Assembly: GCA_963971225.1 (NCBI GenBank)
Contig: OZ020267.1
Location: 6,101,851 to 6,165,850 of the forward strand
Direction of reading: 5' to 3'
Source: Melieria omissa
Taxonomy: Eukaryota; Arthropoda; Insecta; Diptera; Ulidiidae
DNA length: 64,000 bases
In this document: positions 38,333 through 49,717 of the stretch, piece after piece
Position numbering within the stretch: position 1 is the stretch's first letter
Layout: each line of letters begins with the position of its first letter
Notes under the pieces: generated by a model
The model's input: the letters and a program-made list of their open reading frames with translations, nothing else
Databases searched by the model: none
Told to the model about the DNA's origin: nothing
Program-made: the position numbers and the translations under genes

Positions 38333-38700
38333 TTAAACTCATTTAGTTTGTTATTTTTTTTTAATACACACATATTTTTCGTGGTCTTGATGTCTTTTGC
38401 AGATAATATTTTCCTTTTATTACCTATAATAATTATATTTTTTTACTTTTTACTTATTATCTAAATTTTTTTTTAATTTTTGTATCTTTTACAGATAATT
38501 GAAATTTGTTCAATACTTTTCATACACTTTTTGCTCTGTTAAGACCAGACATTCACTCTTCTCTCTCACTTTTGACTCTAGAATCATCGAGCACGCTTCG
38601 TTCCTCCGTCCTCATGCATCTTTCTCACTTAAGACTCTCGATCCATCAAATTTTTTGTGCCTCTGTTCAACACATCCTTCTCACTTATTTCATTGGGTTC

Positions 38701-38844
38701 CTAGTTTTCCATCAAGACACATCTCCCTCGCTTTAGGCACTTGATTCCTCCGACACACTCTCTGTCTCTGGATACTTAGTTTTCCAACACACATCTCTCT
38801 CGCTTTAGGCACTTGATTCCTCGGACACACTCGGTGCCTCTGTC
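38701..38844. repeat. 72-bp direct duplication covering the Rh2 stop codon
   Basis: CTTTAGGCACTTGATTCCTC occurs at 38731 and 38803, 72 bp apart, with flanking TAGTTTTCCA and GACACACTC shared. The upstream-lying copy (in gene direction) encodes the last Rh2 residues and TAA. The other falls in the 3' untranslated region. The neighbouring 38560-38700 sequence has looser repeats of CTCACTT and GACTCT. Confidence 0.85.
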
Positions 38845-40357
38845 GTAGCAGCAGCATCTGGCTTGGGCTGCTCTGTCGAGCCGAAAACACAACACGGACA
38901 CTTCTCCTTCAGCACCAGCCGATACTTTGGATGACTGCAATATATAACAAAAATTACCCAACAGTTACCTTCCCTTCCAATTTCCCTCTCCTTTACATCA
39001 CCTTATGCCATAAACTATGGGATTGTAGACAGCGCTGGTCTTGGCAAACGTTGCACCCCAAATGGTGTTGAGCGGCGTCAGACACTCGGCCTCGAACAGT
39101 CCCAAGTAGCAAATGATCAAATACGGCGTCCAGGCCATGAACCACAGCGAGATTGTGGTCAGCGCCACCTTGGCCAATTTTCCTTCGGCGCTCTTGTCGC
39201 AGTCCTCGGACGAACGCAACGATTTGACGTTCATCTTCTTGGCCTGCTCGCGCATGGCCTTCTCGTGCGCAGCCACTGCCGCAATGATGAACCAGTACGA
39301 GTAGCAGATGAGAAAGAGCGGCGTAAAGTACACCAGCGACGAGTAGGCCAGCAGATAGGAGCGCGGATTCCAGTCGCGTGTCATATAGTCAATGGTGCAG
39401 GCAGTCAAATTGCCCTCAGGCACATATCTGAAAAAGACGCCAGTTAATTAGTGAATGCGCCAATTACCTACACACACACACCTGCTCCAGCCCAGCAGCG
39501 GCATCACTGTCCAGAATGTGGCAAACGACCAAATTGCTATGATTTTGAACAGCGCCAGCTTCACAGTCATCGGTCGCCCCGAGACGCCCTTCACAATCAC
39601 ATTGTACCGATCCAGCGCAATCATGCACATTGACCAAATCGACACGCAGCCAAACATGGAACCGCAAATCGAGTAGATGTCGCACCACAGCGGCCCCAGT
39701 ATCCACGTTTCGTAGTAGAAGTTGACAATCATTACCGGCGCCTGCGACACCATCATGCAAAAGTCAGAGAAGGCCAGATTGAGCACGAGCAGGTTGGCAG
39801 CAGTGCGCAGCGACTTGGTGCCGCCGAAAATGTAAACAACAACACCATTGCCGCAGCAGGAAATAATCAAAATGGCGAAAGTGAAGATGCCCAGAATTTG
39901 ACTCATCATTGGATCCATGGGGGGAAATTTGCTCCAGTAGGGATTGACCAGGTGGGCCATGTCGGGCGTGACCTGAAATGAGGAATAAAGTAATTATAAA
40001 AAAAAAATATATAAATAATTGAAAAGAAAACCGCACAGTTTTTAACTCGAAATTGCTTTCGCACTCAGATGCGCATGCAACCTTAATTCAAATCTACTGA
40101 CGTATAAAACCATAATTCAAAATTAACAAACTTCCTTGACATTTTTGTGCAAAACATAAAACAAAAAATTAGTTTTCTAGCACAACTCACGCGATCCAGC
40201 ACGCTGCCATTGCTCGCCTGTGCCGCAAACTGGGGTCCAGCGTAGTTGGTGTTGGCGTAAACTCTGCGTTTCATAGAAAACTTTCATCAATATTTTCGTT
40301 TTATAATTATTAACACAAACACGCGTCCGTCTGTCGCACTGACCTGTGCACATCCAT
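38805..40357 (-). CDS. Rh2: Rh2-type opsin, five exons, 377 aa
   Basis: Visual opsin (Gq-coupled rhodopsin; Drosophila Rh2 is the ocellar pigment). Exons on the minus strand: 40344-40357, 40191-40263, 39482-39972, 39002-39427 and 38805-38934. All introns are GT-AG and the joined frame is open (1134 nt with TAA). Visible residues: glycosylation site NGS at 23-25, disulfide cysteines 126 and 203, DRY at 150-152, retinal lysine 322 in [19 protein letters not shown] at 328-332, and [14 protein letters not shown] from 247 in the third cytoplasmic loop. Seven membrane segments fit. Rh2 rather than Rh1 is indicated by [21 protein letters not shown] and the tail STEQPKPDA; Drosophila Rh2 is 381 aa. 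The first ATG encodes MDVHR. A possible AATAAA lies at 38416-38421. The gene appears intact. Confidence 0.93.
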
Positions 40358-40487
40358 TTCAGCAGCGGTCCGCCTGTCCCGTCGAGCGCGTATCACGTGA
40401 CTCTGGCGCACGCTCTGCCAATGCCGAAATTACGTTAATTATGCGCAGCACCCTGCATGGTTGTGTTGTTGTACTCTAGTTTGCTTG

Positions 40488-40498
40488 TAATTATATTA
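40488..40498 (-). promoter_or_regulatory. Candidate rhodopsin core (Pax6/homeodomain) site upstream of Rh2
   Basis: The 11-bp palindrome-like TAATATAATTA (minus strand) fits TAATNNNATTA, the shape of the RCSI/P3 element found in fly opsin promoters. It lies about 130 bp before the start codon. It deviates from the stricter TAATYNRATTA form at one base, so it is only a candidate. No good TATA box is seen between it and the ATG. Confidence 0.35.
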
Positions 40499-40499
40499 A

Positions 40500-41245
40500 T
40501 AATTTTGTATAACTTTCCACACTATTCGCTGTTGACTGGCGACCCGCCAGCGAACTGTCGCCTCTTTTATTAGCGAATTCAATTTTGACACTAATTGGAT
40601 TAGTGCACAAAGCGCCGTTCACCGTTGCATTTGCATAGTAAAAAAAAATCAAATTTGCATTCTCTAATTTCCACCCACAGTGGCGTTCAGCCACTGACAC
40701 TAAGCTGCTGTGCGATGTGATGATGCGATGATGCGCTCAACATAAAACCAACAATTCGGTGGTATTATGATTGACAAACATAAACGAGTAATTCACGCAA
40801 ATCGATGGATTTTGGGCAGAAACTGGTTCATATATGAGTTGAATAACAGGAGCGTAGACAGAATGGGGTCTAGGCCAAGGGTTTTGAAAAACTTCAAATG
40901 CGCATAAAGACTTATATTTCTCATTGCTCAAATCTCTGAGACCTCAGCAACTCAACCTCGTCACAAGTTGGCAGAAGAACGACACAAGTTTGTAGATCCC
41001 AATGATTGTTGTACTTTTGTTGATTGGGCCTTGAAAATTGAACAAAAGAATTATCTTCAGTGAGAAAACATATTATTAGTTTAACAGACCATGAAAAAAA
41101 CCACAAAGACGCGAGCACAACCAATACAAATATCTTTTACATCTATTAAAATTTGGTGAGGATTTTGATCAGACGATCCGTTTCGAAAGAAGAACTACTA
41201 ATGCTCGTATTGCCCCCTTTTTATTTATTTTTTTTCCTCTTGTCA
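40500..41245. other. Noncoding stretch upstream of Rh2
   Basis: No gene seen. Short GATGATGCGATG repeats lie near 40716-40735. Confidence 0.45.
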
Positions 41246-41249
41246 GAAC

Positions 41250-41392
41250 GATCTGGCAAGCAGCACCCCCTTTTTATTACTAACCCCCTAAATATAAAAA
41301 TTTGCTGGTACAAAATGTGGTTTCGAACAGTATTCGGCTCAAAAGTTGTACGAAAACCGCCTCCCCCCAATAAAATCCTGTATGCGCCACTG
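41250..41392 (-). mobile_element. Family H hAT-like MITE, inverted copy
   Basis: The right terminus GCGCCACTG and, in reverse complement, CAGTGGCGCATACAGGATTT, then GGGGGGAGG, CTTTTGAGCCGAATAC and TTAGGGGGTT follow the family order. The far end is eroded. Confidence 0.65.
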
Positions 41393-41610
41393 ATGACAAT
41401 GGTCACTTTTATAAGTGTAATGACAGTTGAAGAGCTACATCACTCAAACCATTAATAAATACACCCCCCATTCATCCAAGAGAGTCAATCAAAGTGAACC
41501 TCTCGGATCGAGCTTTGTTAACGAATCCGCAATTGACAGAGGTCGTTCGAATGTTGTTACTTGCCTTAGTTTCGCTTTAGCGAGCAAAGTAAACGAAGAC
41601 GCGAGCTTAT

Positions 41611-42760
41611 AGTGATTTGTTCCATAGACAAATTTATAACAGTTTTTAATTTTAGAATTTAATGATTTTGATTTCATTAGAAAGGTGAAGCTCCAACTAA
41701 GAAAACCTAAGAACATCTGAGCAAAAAAATTAATTAGTGTGTGTGTGATGAAAGTCGAAACTTTTTTCACAACAAAATTTAAACACATGTTTCCTGTTTT
41801 TTTAGTCTATTGAGTAATTAACATTTTTAAAATACATGGTTAGCAAAAAGTTGTTAGAACTTTCAACTAAAAAAAAACCAAAAACATCTGAGCAAAACAA
41901 TTAATTAGTGTTTGATCGAAATCGAAACTTTTTTTCACAACCAAATTTAAACACATGTTTTCTGTTTTTTAGTCTATTGAGTTAAAAAATCTTAAAAATA
42001 CGTGGTTAGCAACAAATTGCTTAAACTTTCGATATAGATTAAGAATTGATGTGGGCATTTTAGTTTTTAATGTTTTCTGAAAATTTGTAAAGCTGAGACT
42101 TCTACTTCACATTGAATTAAATTTTTTTTTTAAATAAATAACCTGAAAATTGGCAAAACTGAGAGGAAAATATCTAAAAAGTGGGTTTGTGAAATTATGT
42201 TCTTGGACTTTTGTTTATTGTAAGAAGCATTCTTTCTTTGACGCAAAATGTAAACACATCCTCTGATGTCTTCCATATTAAATATTAAACATTATATTTA
42301 AAATATTTAAAAAAATGCAAAACTTGAAATTGAGCAAAACTTAGAGGAAAATATCTAAAAAGCATGTAAAAGTATGTTCTTGGATTTTATGTGTTGTAGG
42401 AAGTATTATTTTTCTGTCAAAAAATGTAATCACATCCTTCGATATCTTCCATTAAATTAAAATATTAAATATTAAACATTCAATTTAAAATATTTGAAAA
42501 AATTAAAAGCGGAAAATTTGACAAAACTTAGAGAAAGCAATAATAAAAAATATGAGAAAATATTTTCTTGGATTTTTTGTGTCTTATAAGAAACATTCTT
42601 TCTTCGTCGAAAAATGTCATCACATCTTGCGATATTTTTCGATGTCAGAAAATAATTTAATTTAAAAAGTGGTCTAAACGCATATTTTTCGACAAAACAT
42701 AGATCTCTGAAAGTATCCAATCTACATGAAAAATTAAAAAAGCTGCACAAATGCAAATTA
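41611..42760 (+). mobile_element. TIR element family Y, copy 2, internally duplicated
   Basis: It starts AGTGATTTGTTCCATAGAC like copies 1 and 3 and ends near the AAAAGTGGTCTAAACGC block; the right terminus is lost. An internal ~120-bp segment (AGTCTATTGAGT and neighbours) is duplicated at 41760-42000. A block with AAGAAGCATTCTTTCTT and CACATCCT is repeated three times (near 42225, 42395, 42590). Confidence 0.65.
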
Positions 42761-42850
42761 TTAAATTTTTTTTAATTTTTGGAAAGTTAGAGTAAAAAGA
42801 AGTAAAGAAACTTACAAACCTCTATTTAGGACTGGGAAAACAAATTAACA

Positions 42851-43170
42851 GCAGTCGCCGTAGCTCAGCTGGCTAGTGCGTTGGGCCGCGAGTCAAATCC
42901 GACACACGAATCCAGGTTCAATACTCCGTTGTGTTAACAGCGAAAAAAAAGAAAAACAATAATTTTTCTTTCGGCGGCTGTCCTTTCAGCAGGAAGGTTT
43001 GCCATTTCCTGCGAGTCCCTGAGAGTCAAATTGCCTATGAAAAAGCTCCCAACTCGCCGTTCGGAATCGGCATAAAACTGTTGGTCCCTTCCATCCGTGT
43101 ACAAATTCGCACGCATAACACGTAATCGGGCTGTCGTGTCAGTCAAGAAGAAGAAGAAGAAGAAGAAGAT
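42851..43170 (+). mobile_element. tRNA-derived SINE, family B, copy 2 with 12-bp TSD
   Basis: Complete copy. tRNA-like head with A-box TAGCTCAGCTGG and B-box-like GGTTCAATACTCC, A-rich linker, body with CTTTCGGCGGCTGTCCTTTC, CGCCGTTCGGAATCGGC and AAAACTGTTGGTCCC, and a terminal (GAA)n tail. The perfect direct repeat AACAAATTAACA flanks it at 42839-42850 and 43171-43182, as expected for LINE-mobilised insertion. Pol III promoter boxes are recognisable; activity cannot be judged. Confidence 0.93.
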
Positions 43171-43189
43171 AACAAATTAACATAGTGAA

Positions 43190-43348
43190 CTGTGACAATC
43201 GACAAGACAGACGTTCAAGCTAAATGCTCAATTCCACCTTTCTATTAAATCCGGAGACAAGATTAAACATAAGAGAGATGGTCTTAAGGTTAAAGTTTCA
43301 CACAGATGGAGTTTTGGATTTCGATGCTTTCCATCTCTATAAAAAAAG
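43190..43348 (+). mobile_element. R1-clade LINE 3' end fragment
   Basis: This matches the 3' untranslated tail of the LINE at 55780-55960: ATGCTCAATNCC, GAGAGATGGT, and GCTTTCCATCTCTATAAAA at the end. It is a very short 5'-truncated copy beginning just after the SINE target duplication. The A-tail is short (ATAAAAAAAG). Confidence 0.7.
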
Positions 43349-44770
43349 AGTGCATGTATATCTCTTTTTATTAAGCATTTTGTATTATTGTGTTGGTGTG
43401 TGCAGCCAAACTCGTTCACTGCATTTTAATAACGCAGCAACTATTCTCATAGCTTGTGTGTGTGCGTGTCTTCACCTCATTGCAATTCAGTTAATGCAAC
43501 CGCAAAATAAAAAAAAAACTGCTAAATCAAAGCAAACATGGCAGACATGCCAGCCGCCTGTAAGCACAACTGCATCCAACAGCCAGTCAGTTGCATTTTG
43601 TTAAGGACAAACAGTGTGAATATTTTACCAAAAATTCTCAACTAACTTGACGTCAAGCGATGCATTCTACGAGCGTTACATGCAGCTAAAATTTTGCAAA
43701 CAACACTCGTCACAAGTAACACAGAGAGCCTTTGTATGTTTTTATTTTGCATACTGCACATTCATAGATACATAAACATGTAACATAAATATGTAATAAA
43801 TAAAATATATGCTTGTGTATAGATTTTCCTCTATAAAGCAAAATTTTTTAAGTCATTTTGTTGCTCTTTTCTAGGGCACTTGTGACTTGTCACCTTTTAC
43901 CTGACTAAAATACATTTTCCAATCGACAGACAACACTGTGCAATGGCAATTTTCATACATGCAAATATTTTGTTGCAATGTATACCGAAGCTGCTCATTT
44001 GCTGCTTTCTTGCATTTTTGTCGCGAAGACTGTTTTCTAACATTTCATCTCACATGTTTTATGAATATGTGTGATGCGCGGATGTGTGTGTGTGTGAATG
44101 TGTGCGTGTGTTGAGTTGATTTAATCCTTGAAACTTTGTACCATGCATTTTGCATTGTGTGTGCTGTGGCCGACAACGCGTTTTCCTGTGTTTCCGTTAA
44201 GGCAGCGACAGCATGTTGTGCATTCTTCATTCCATGTCGCTTCAAGTTTCAAGTTTTGTGCATATGCGATGCAAGTAGTGCAAGTTGGCAAGTAAATTGT
44301 TTTGCTTTTGAATTGACTTTATTATTTAGATTTGCAGCTACCACAGCGGCAGCAACCTGAAGACAACGAGACCGCTCGACTCTAATGGCCAGAACACATT
44401 GAAGACGGCAGCGACAAGGCCACACGACTACAAAATTTCGTCGGCTTCAACTGGCGCCGTGTAGTCAACCACTTGATTAGAATGAAAACGGCATCAATAG
44501 CACCACAGTCAAATTTTTTGTACGCCAAATCACAAATTTAAGATTTCACTAAGATCAGATCAGATCATCAAAGTATTTGACTTATTCAATTTTATTGATT
44601 ATATTTTTTATTATTAGATTTATTAAAAAAATTATTTAAAAACTACAAAAACGTTTTTGATAAAATTTTTTTTGTTTTAAATTGTTAAAAATAAATTTTC
44701 TAATTTTTTTTAATTATTATAAATTTTTTTTTAATATTTAAGTAATTTTTTTAATTAATAAAATAAAAAA
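43349..44770. other. Noncoding stretch, no gene seen
   Basis: Unique-looking. A short GT-type run lies near 44083-44095, and DNA after 44600 is extremely AT-rich. Confidence 0.45.
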
Positions 44771-45295
44771 ATATAGTACAGTCGTGTCTGGATATAGTGG
44801 ACTAATTACAGTACTTGACACGAAAAATGCTCCCAAAAATAAAAGTATTTTTTAGACTAATCTTCGGCTGCTCAACACGAAACTGAAAATCAAAAACTTT
44901 TCTTAAGAAGCGTTTGCGAAAAATCTACGAAAAACACGTTTTTCCCCTCTTATTTCAGTTATAAGCACATATCTCGTAAACCAACCATCCGACTAACACA
45001 TGTGGCCCGTCGTTCAGAAGGTAATTAACTAGCCTTTCCAACGATATATGGACTGTCCAATGAGATTTGGGGAAGTTACTAACGATGAAAGTTTAAAAAA
45101 ATTGAATTTTTTGACCTTTTTCTAATGTTTACATTTTCGAATGGTTTTTTTATAGATACAAAAAATTAGCTTCTCTGGTTTTAAGATCTAAGATGAAAGA
45201 TATATTTTTTGAGCAAATATTAAGCTGAACATCAATTGAATCGAAAAAAAAACAAAGTTATGATGCACTGAGTGAAAACACCAACTTTTCATTTA

Positions 45296-45600
45296 TAGCA
45301 CCGTGCGAAAAAAATTTTTTTATTTTTCCGAGATCCATCCACATGTTGATACAGACGTGAAACTAGAGGCCATTCATAATATCCGAGCATAGTCAGTTTT
45401 TCATTTTCTGACCCAAAAACCTTCTTAAAGGACTTTAAAATTTTAAGGATATACACATTTAAAGTATTTTTTTTAATATTTTCGATGGTGCAATGATGAA
45501 GATATGGGTATCAAATGAAAGAGAAAAATTGTCTCCTTCTAACTAAATTTTCTATTTTGAACTTTCAGAACTTTGAAAGAGAAAAAATTTTAAATGTATG
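45296..45600 (+). repeat. Dispersed repeat V, copy 3
   Basis: It begins AGCACCGTGCGAAAAA, then GTGAAACTAGAGGCCA, CAGTTTTTCATTTTC, AAAGGACTTTAAAATTTTAA and ATCAAATGAAAGAG, in the same order as the copies at 4310 and (inverted) 24430. The AT-rich sequence at 44770-45295 may be part of the same larger element. Confidence 0.55.
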
Positions 45601-47215
45601 AATCTACAGACTGAGATCCAAAACATTTATGTTTCGCATACCTAACATATTTTGGTCCTGACAGCGACAACGTAGTCGGAGGTCATGTAGCCCTAAAGTT
45701 GAATAAATATTTTGACAAATGTGGTCACGTCGCAGCCAACATCAATGTGTTCGGGGCATTAGCTGCGACAGAAATATAGAGTTGCCAGATGGTACACTGA
45801 ATGAGAAATTCAACTTATTTTTCAAAATTTGTTTCGGATCTATCACTGGTCATTGCATTAATGGCAACCAAACTAGAAAATTAGGGCCACCTTGCAAACG
45901 ACTTTTTAACATTTTCAGGTTAGTTTGTTACCAAATAAGAATGTAAAGTAGCGCTCCTGTGTTACCACAAATGGCCCAATTTTGGCTAAAGGGTGTTGGT
46001 TGCCACTTTTACCTCTTTTACCCCCCTTACCCTTCTTCCTCAAACCAAATATCTCTCTCCTCCATTTCAATTTTTGAATTATTTAAATTTTAATCATAAC
46101 AATTTTTTTAATAATTATATATATTTCTATAAATTTTGTATTATTTTATCCTTTATTTTTTTATAAATTAAATTAAATTCATATTTTATTGATGTCCTTT
46201 TTTTATTGTTTCTTAACATTTTCGTTATCGCTCGTTATCAATTCAAACTAACTTTTCATCTGGCAACCATGCATCAAATTCATTCTTCTTTTTCATTTTT
46301 TTATAAACAAGCGTCACCATGAATGCTGTCCAAATATTTCCACAATTCAGCTGTTTCAACAAATAAAAACCGCAGCATAAAACTCAAAATAATTTAAGAC
46401 TAAATTAAGCATTAAAAAATTGCGATTATAGAACAACTGAAAACAGTGAATTTTGCAATTCGTTATTTTTCGCATTTGTAAGCACCTACACAGCAAAAAA
46501 AATGCAATAAAAGCCGCTGCTCATTTCATAGTTGCTACTGCTTTGATAGCGCCACGACGGCCACTTCAATGCTTTCCTCTTCCTCATTTATGACCCTTCT
46601 TCTACTACTTTTTCATCATCATCTTCTTCTTCTTTTTGTTTATAGTTGCCATTCGCCGACTGCAACTTAGTCTAGCGTTGTTGCTTTTTGCATTTATTTT
46701 CGCTTTTTTATGCCTCGCTTTTGCCTTTTCATCTCTCTTGATTTAATTTTCATGCAAATTAATAAAATTTTATTATGCATTTGCTTTGTGGCACTCGATG
46801 CGCTACTCCGTGTTGCGCCGCGCCGCCATTGCAAGTGTTTTATTACAGTTGCGATGCGCCACGCGAAATGCCCAAATAAACTTAACTGCTGCAAAAGGCA
46901 CAAAAAAAGTCAGACCAACTAAATTGGAAGCCGAAAATTATGCAAGAGGATATTTTGAAATTCCCCTCTCTTCACTTTAAGTTGCATATGAATAAATGCA
47001 GCAAGACTACTGCAAGCGAGGTTTTTACACTGTGAAAAAAATTGTGAGCAAAAACTTCTATGTTGGGAATTAGGAAGTGGAGATGAACAGTGGGACAATC
47101 TTATAGGATTTTGAATTATCTGGAACTTAGGAATTTTAGAATGAAGGTCTTAGAACTTTTCAAGATTACATTGTATGTGGAATACTTCAATCAAGACAAC
47201 CTTAGACAAGCCCAG
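45601..47215. other. Noncoding stretch, no gene seen
   Basis: A GC-balanced island at 45640-45960 (TGGTCCTGACAGCGACAACG and onward) looks like eroded transposon sequence but matches nothing I can name. The rest is AT-rich. Confidence 0.4.
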
Positions 47216-47345
47216 GTGCGGATTCAGAAAAATATTTCGGGGCGGGTTTCAAAAAGTAATTCTTTAATATTTATAAAATGCCAAAATGCCTTTTAGTTGG
47301 TATGTAGTTTTAAACTCGATCCTAACATTTCGGGGAATCCGCCAC
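47216..47345. mobile_element. MITE related to family H (GGCGGATTC-type ends)
   Basis: The left side GGTGCGGATTCAG and right side GGAATCCGCCACTGG are inverted relatives, with CGGGGCGGG and CATTTCGGGG just inside them. The interior is AT-rich. Confidence 0.5.
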
Positions 47346-47639
47346 TGGACAAACCCATAAGTCGGTATATCCTGGACTAAGACAATCTTAGGATTTAAGA
47401 TCACTTAACCCTTTCCAAGAACCATCCGACAATAAGGATAAACACATAGGGACACTATAGACTGAATTTACAGAACTTGGACTGACTTCCAAGGACTCTT
47501 ACAGATTCTACTTCAAGGAAGAAGAGATACTTTCATGTTTTAACCCAATGTTCTGCACCTGTGTGTTACCTAAACTTATGAGTATCTGCATATGTCCTAA
47601 TACTAACGACTTCCAAACCCTGAAGCCAAGATTCATATT

Positions 47640-47760
47640 GAATATTAGCCAGAAGAAAGGAGTAAGAGTTCTTCTTCTTCCATTTGAAACTATATTTACT
47701 ACCTACAAACAGATATTTGGGGGTGTTGAACCACCAAAACTCCTTTCCAGTGCGCCACTG
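47640..47760 (+). mobile_element. Family H hAT-like MITE, right half
   Basis: It ends GTGCGCCACTG, preceded by TTTGGGGGTGTTGAACCACC in the family order. The left terminus is lost. Confidence 0.5.
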
Positions 47761-47812
47761 TTGACCTCTATTATCACTTCGAAAGGTTAATAAAGCTGAG
47801 TAACAAGTTCAC

Positions 47813-47915
47813 GGTGCACTTTGCTATACTTTCAAATTTTGTATGTGAAGTGATGGACCGTTTCCTTCTCGTTCGGGTTCCCACAGCTGTGGCAGTTGTA
47901 ATTTGTTCCCCCTTT
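47813..47915 (-). pseudogene. LINE C-terminal zinc-knuckle remnant
   Basis: A minus-strand frame reads NYNCHSCGNPNEKETVHHF and then stops. CX2C followed by E-ETV-H is the zinc-knuckle pattern at the C-terminus of Jockey/I-type LINE ORF2. The fragment is very short, so the assignment is tentative. Confidence 0.35.
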
Positions 47916-48220
47916 CCTTGATGACTGCAGAATAGATCTTTAAACCCCATTGACAATACAATGCCACTTTTAATAGAATAATATCGCCATTAGTAAAAAT
48001 TCGACTTTAAAATTCTAGTTGCCGCAATAAATCAAACATTTCTATTACTTCTCTGAATTCAACAATAATCCGAGATTAAAGACAACAAATTCAGCGCCAA
48101 TTTTCTCTAAAGTGACAACAATTATTCACATTTTATTCATCATTCATTTTTTATTAGTTGTAGTGTCGTAAAAGTTAATACAACAACACTGTGGCAAGAG
48201 GCTGAACTATTGTTGCATGC

Positions 48221-48370
48221 AGTGGTGCACGCAGAAATTTCAATTTGGGCGTTTTCGTACACAGCTTTTGAGTCCAATACCATTTGAAACCATATTTGTC
48301 ACCCATATTTGTGTCGTAAGAAAAAAATATTTCGAAGGTTGAAACCCCAAAACTTTCCTTGCATGCGTCT
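48221..48370 (+). mobile_element. Family H hAT-like MITE, degraded copy
   Basis: It starts CAGTGGTGCACGCAG, then TTTGGGCGTTTTCGTAC, TTTTGAGTCCAATACCATTTG and GAAACCCCAAAAC in the family order. The right end is eroded. Confidence 0.6.
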
Positions 48371-49715
48371 TGTGTCATCTAAAAGTGTAAATTGCATCGA
48401 AAATGTGAATTTCACACGGCAGCCTTCTGTCTGTGTGTGTGTGCGAGCTTTTCATGCACTCGTTACTCATAATCATTTGTGCTTTAATATTTTTCCTCAC
48501 CTTAAAGCAGACCGCAAAGCTTTGCAAAACAGTTTCTTCCCTACACATCAAAAGCATTAAATATTGTTTCAGATAAATCAACTTAAACTTTAGTTTTTGT
48601 ACTTATACGAATTTAAAACTTTCTGATTGCAACTTTTTTTTGCTCTTCAACTACGCCATAACAACTCCATGTAACAGCTTTCGTTTCTTCTTATTTCTGC
48701 AGCCAAAAATGCTGAACGTATGAAGCAATTAATTTTAACTTAAAATACGAAATGGTACACTAAGCACCAACAACAACAACTATAAGCGTATCGACTACAA
48801 TATATTCCCAACTTCATACACAGCCATTCGTTCGCATTTGTGAGTTGTGGCTGCATGTGTGGTTGTGTTGGTGTTGGAATGTGTGTGTGTGTGTGTGTAG
48901 ATGTTTGGTTTGTTTGTTTGTTATATGTGCAGCGTTGCCAGCTGAATGCATTTGCAGCGTGTATCCATTCAAGCGTTGCTAATTCCCCCAGCTGTACACT
49001 GTGCAACACGCTACAAGTGACTTGCAAGTAGAAGGAAGATATACACGTACAACAGCACTGAAGCGCAGTGCAACAGAAGCAGACAGAGACACAGAAGCAC
49101 TCGGCAGCGAGTCGGTGTGTGCACTGAAGAATTGTTTAAAGTTTAAAGGCTTCTGCGCTGATTGGAAAAGAATAGAGGAAAAGAGTATTGAAGCAGTAAT
49201 GGGGGGTAGAAAACGCTTGCAAAAGTGTTGTGCATGTAGCGCGACTTGTAAGCAAAAGCAAAGGAAAATCTTAAAGTTATAAATAGGGAAGGAACAGTGG
49301 AGTATGGCAAACGGTTGCCATATGTCGATATGTGGTGCAAACGACAAACTTGGAAACGGCGAAACGAAGAGCGCGCAAAAGCAAATGAACTCATTTAAAC
49401 GAAACCCAATGCTGAAATGACGTGCAATTTAAACGAAAAATCAGCAGTTGCCGGTTGATAAACGGAAACGAGAGAATTGCAGACGGAAAACTGGCGAAAA
49501 TTGCTGTAGTGCTGCTTACGTAAAATTTCGCCATTTCCTGCATTGCAGACGCTCTGCTTGTAATTAATGCGAAATTGCAAGAACTGCAGTAATGATGATT
49601 GAATTTATGTGTAAATGTTGACTGACACTGAATGTTTTTAAATGCAATTTAATTGAATAAAATTCGCACATGTCCAGTAAAGATTCAGAGAAATAAAATG
49701 CTGACAGTTGGAATA
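48371..49715. other. Noncoding stretch, no gene seen
   Basis: Unique-looking, with a GT microsatellite at about 48880-48898 and a TTTG run at about 48905-48922. Confidence 0.45.
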
Positions 49716-49717
49716 TA

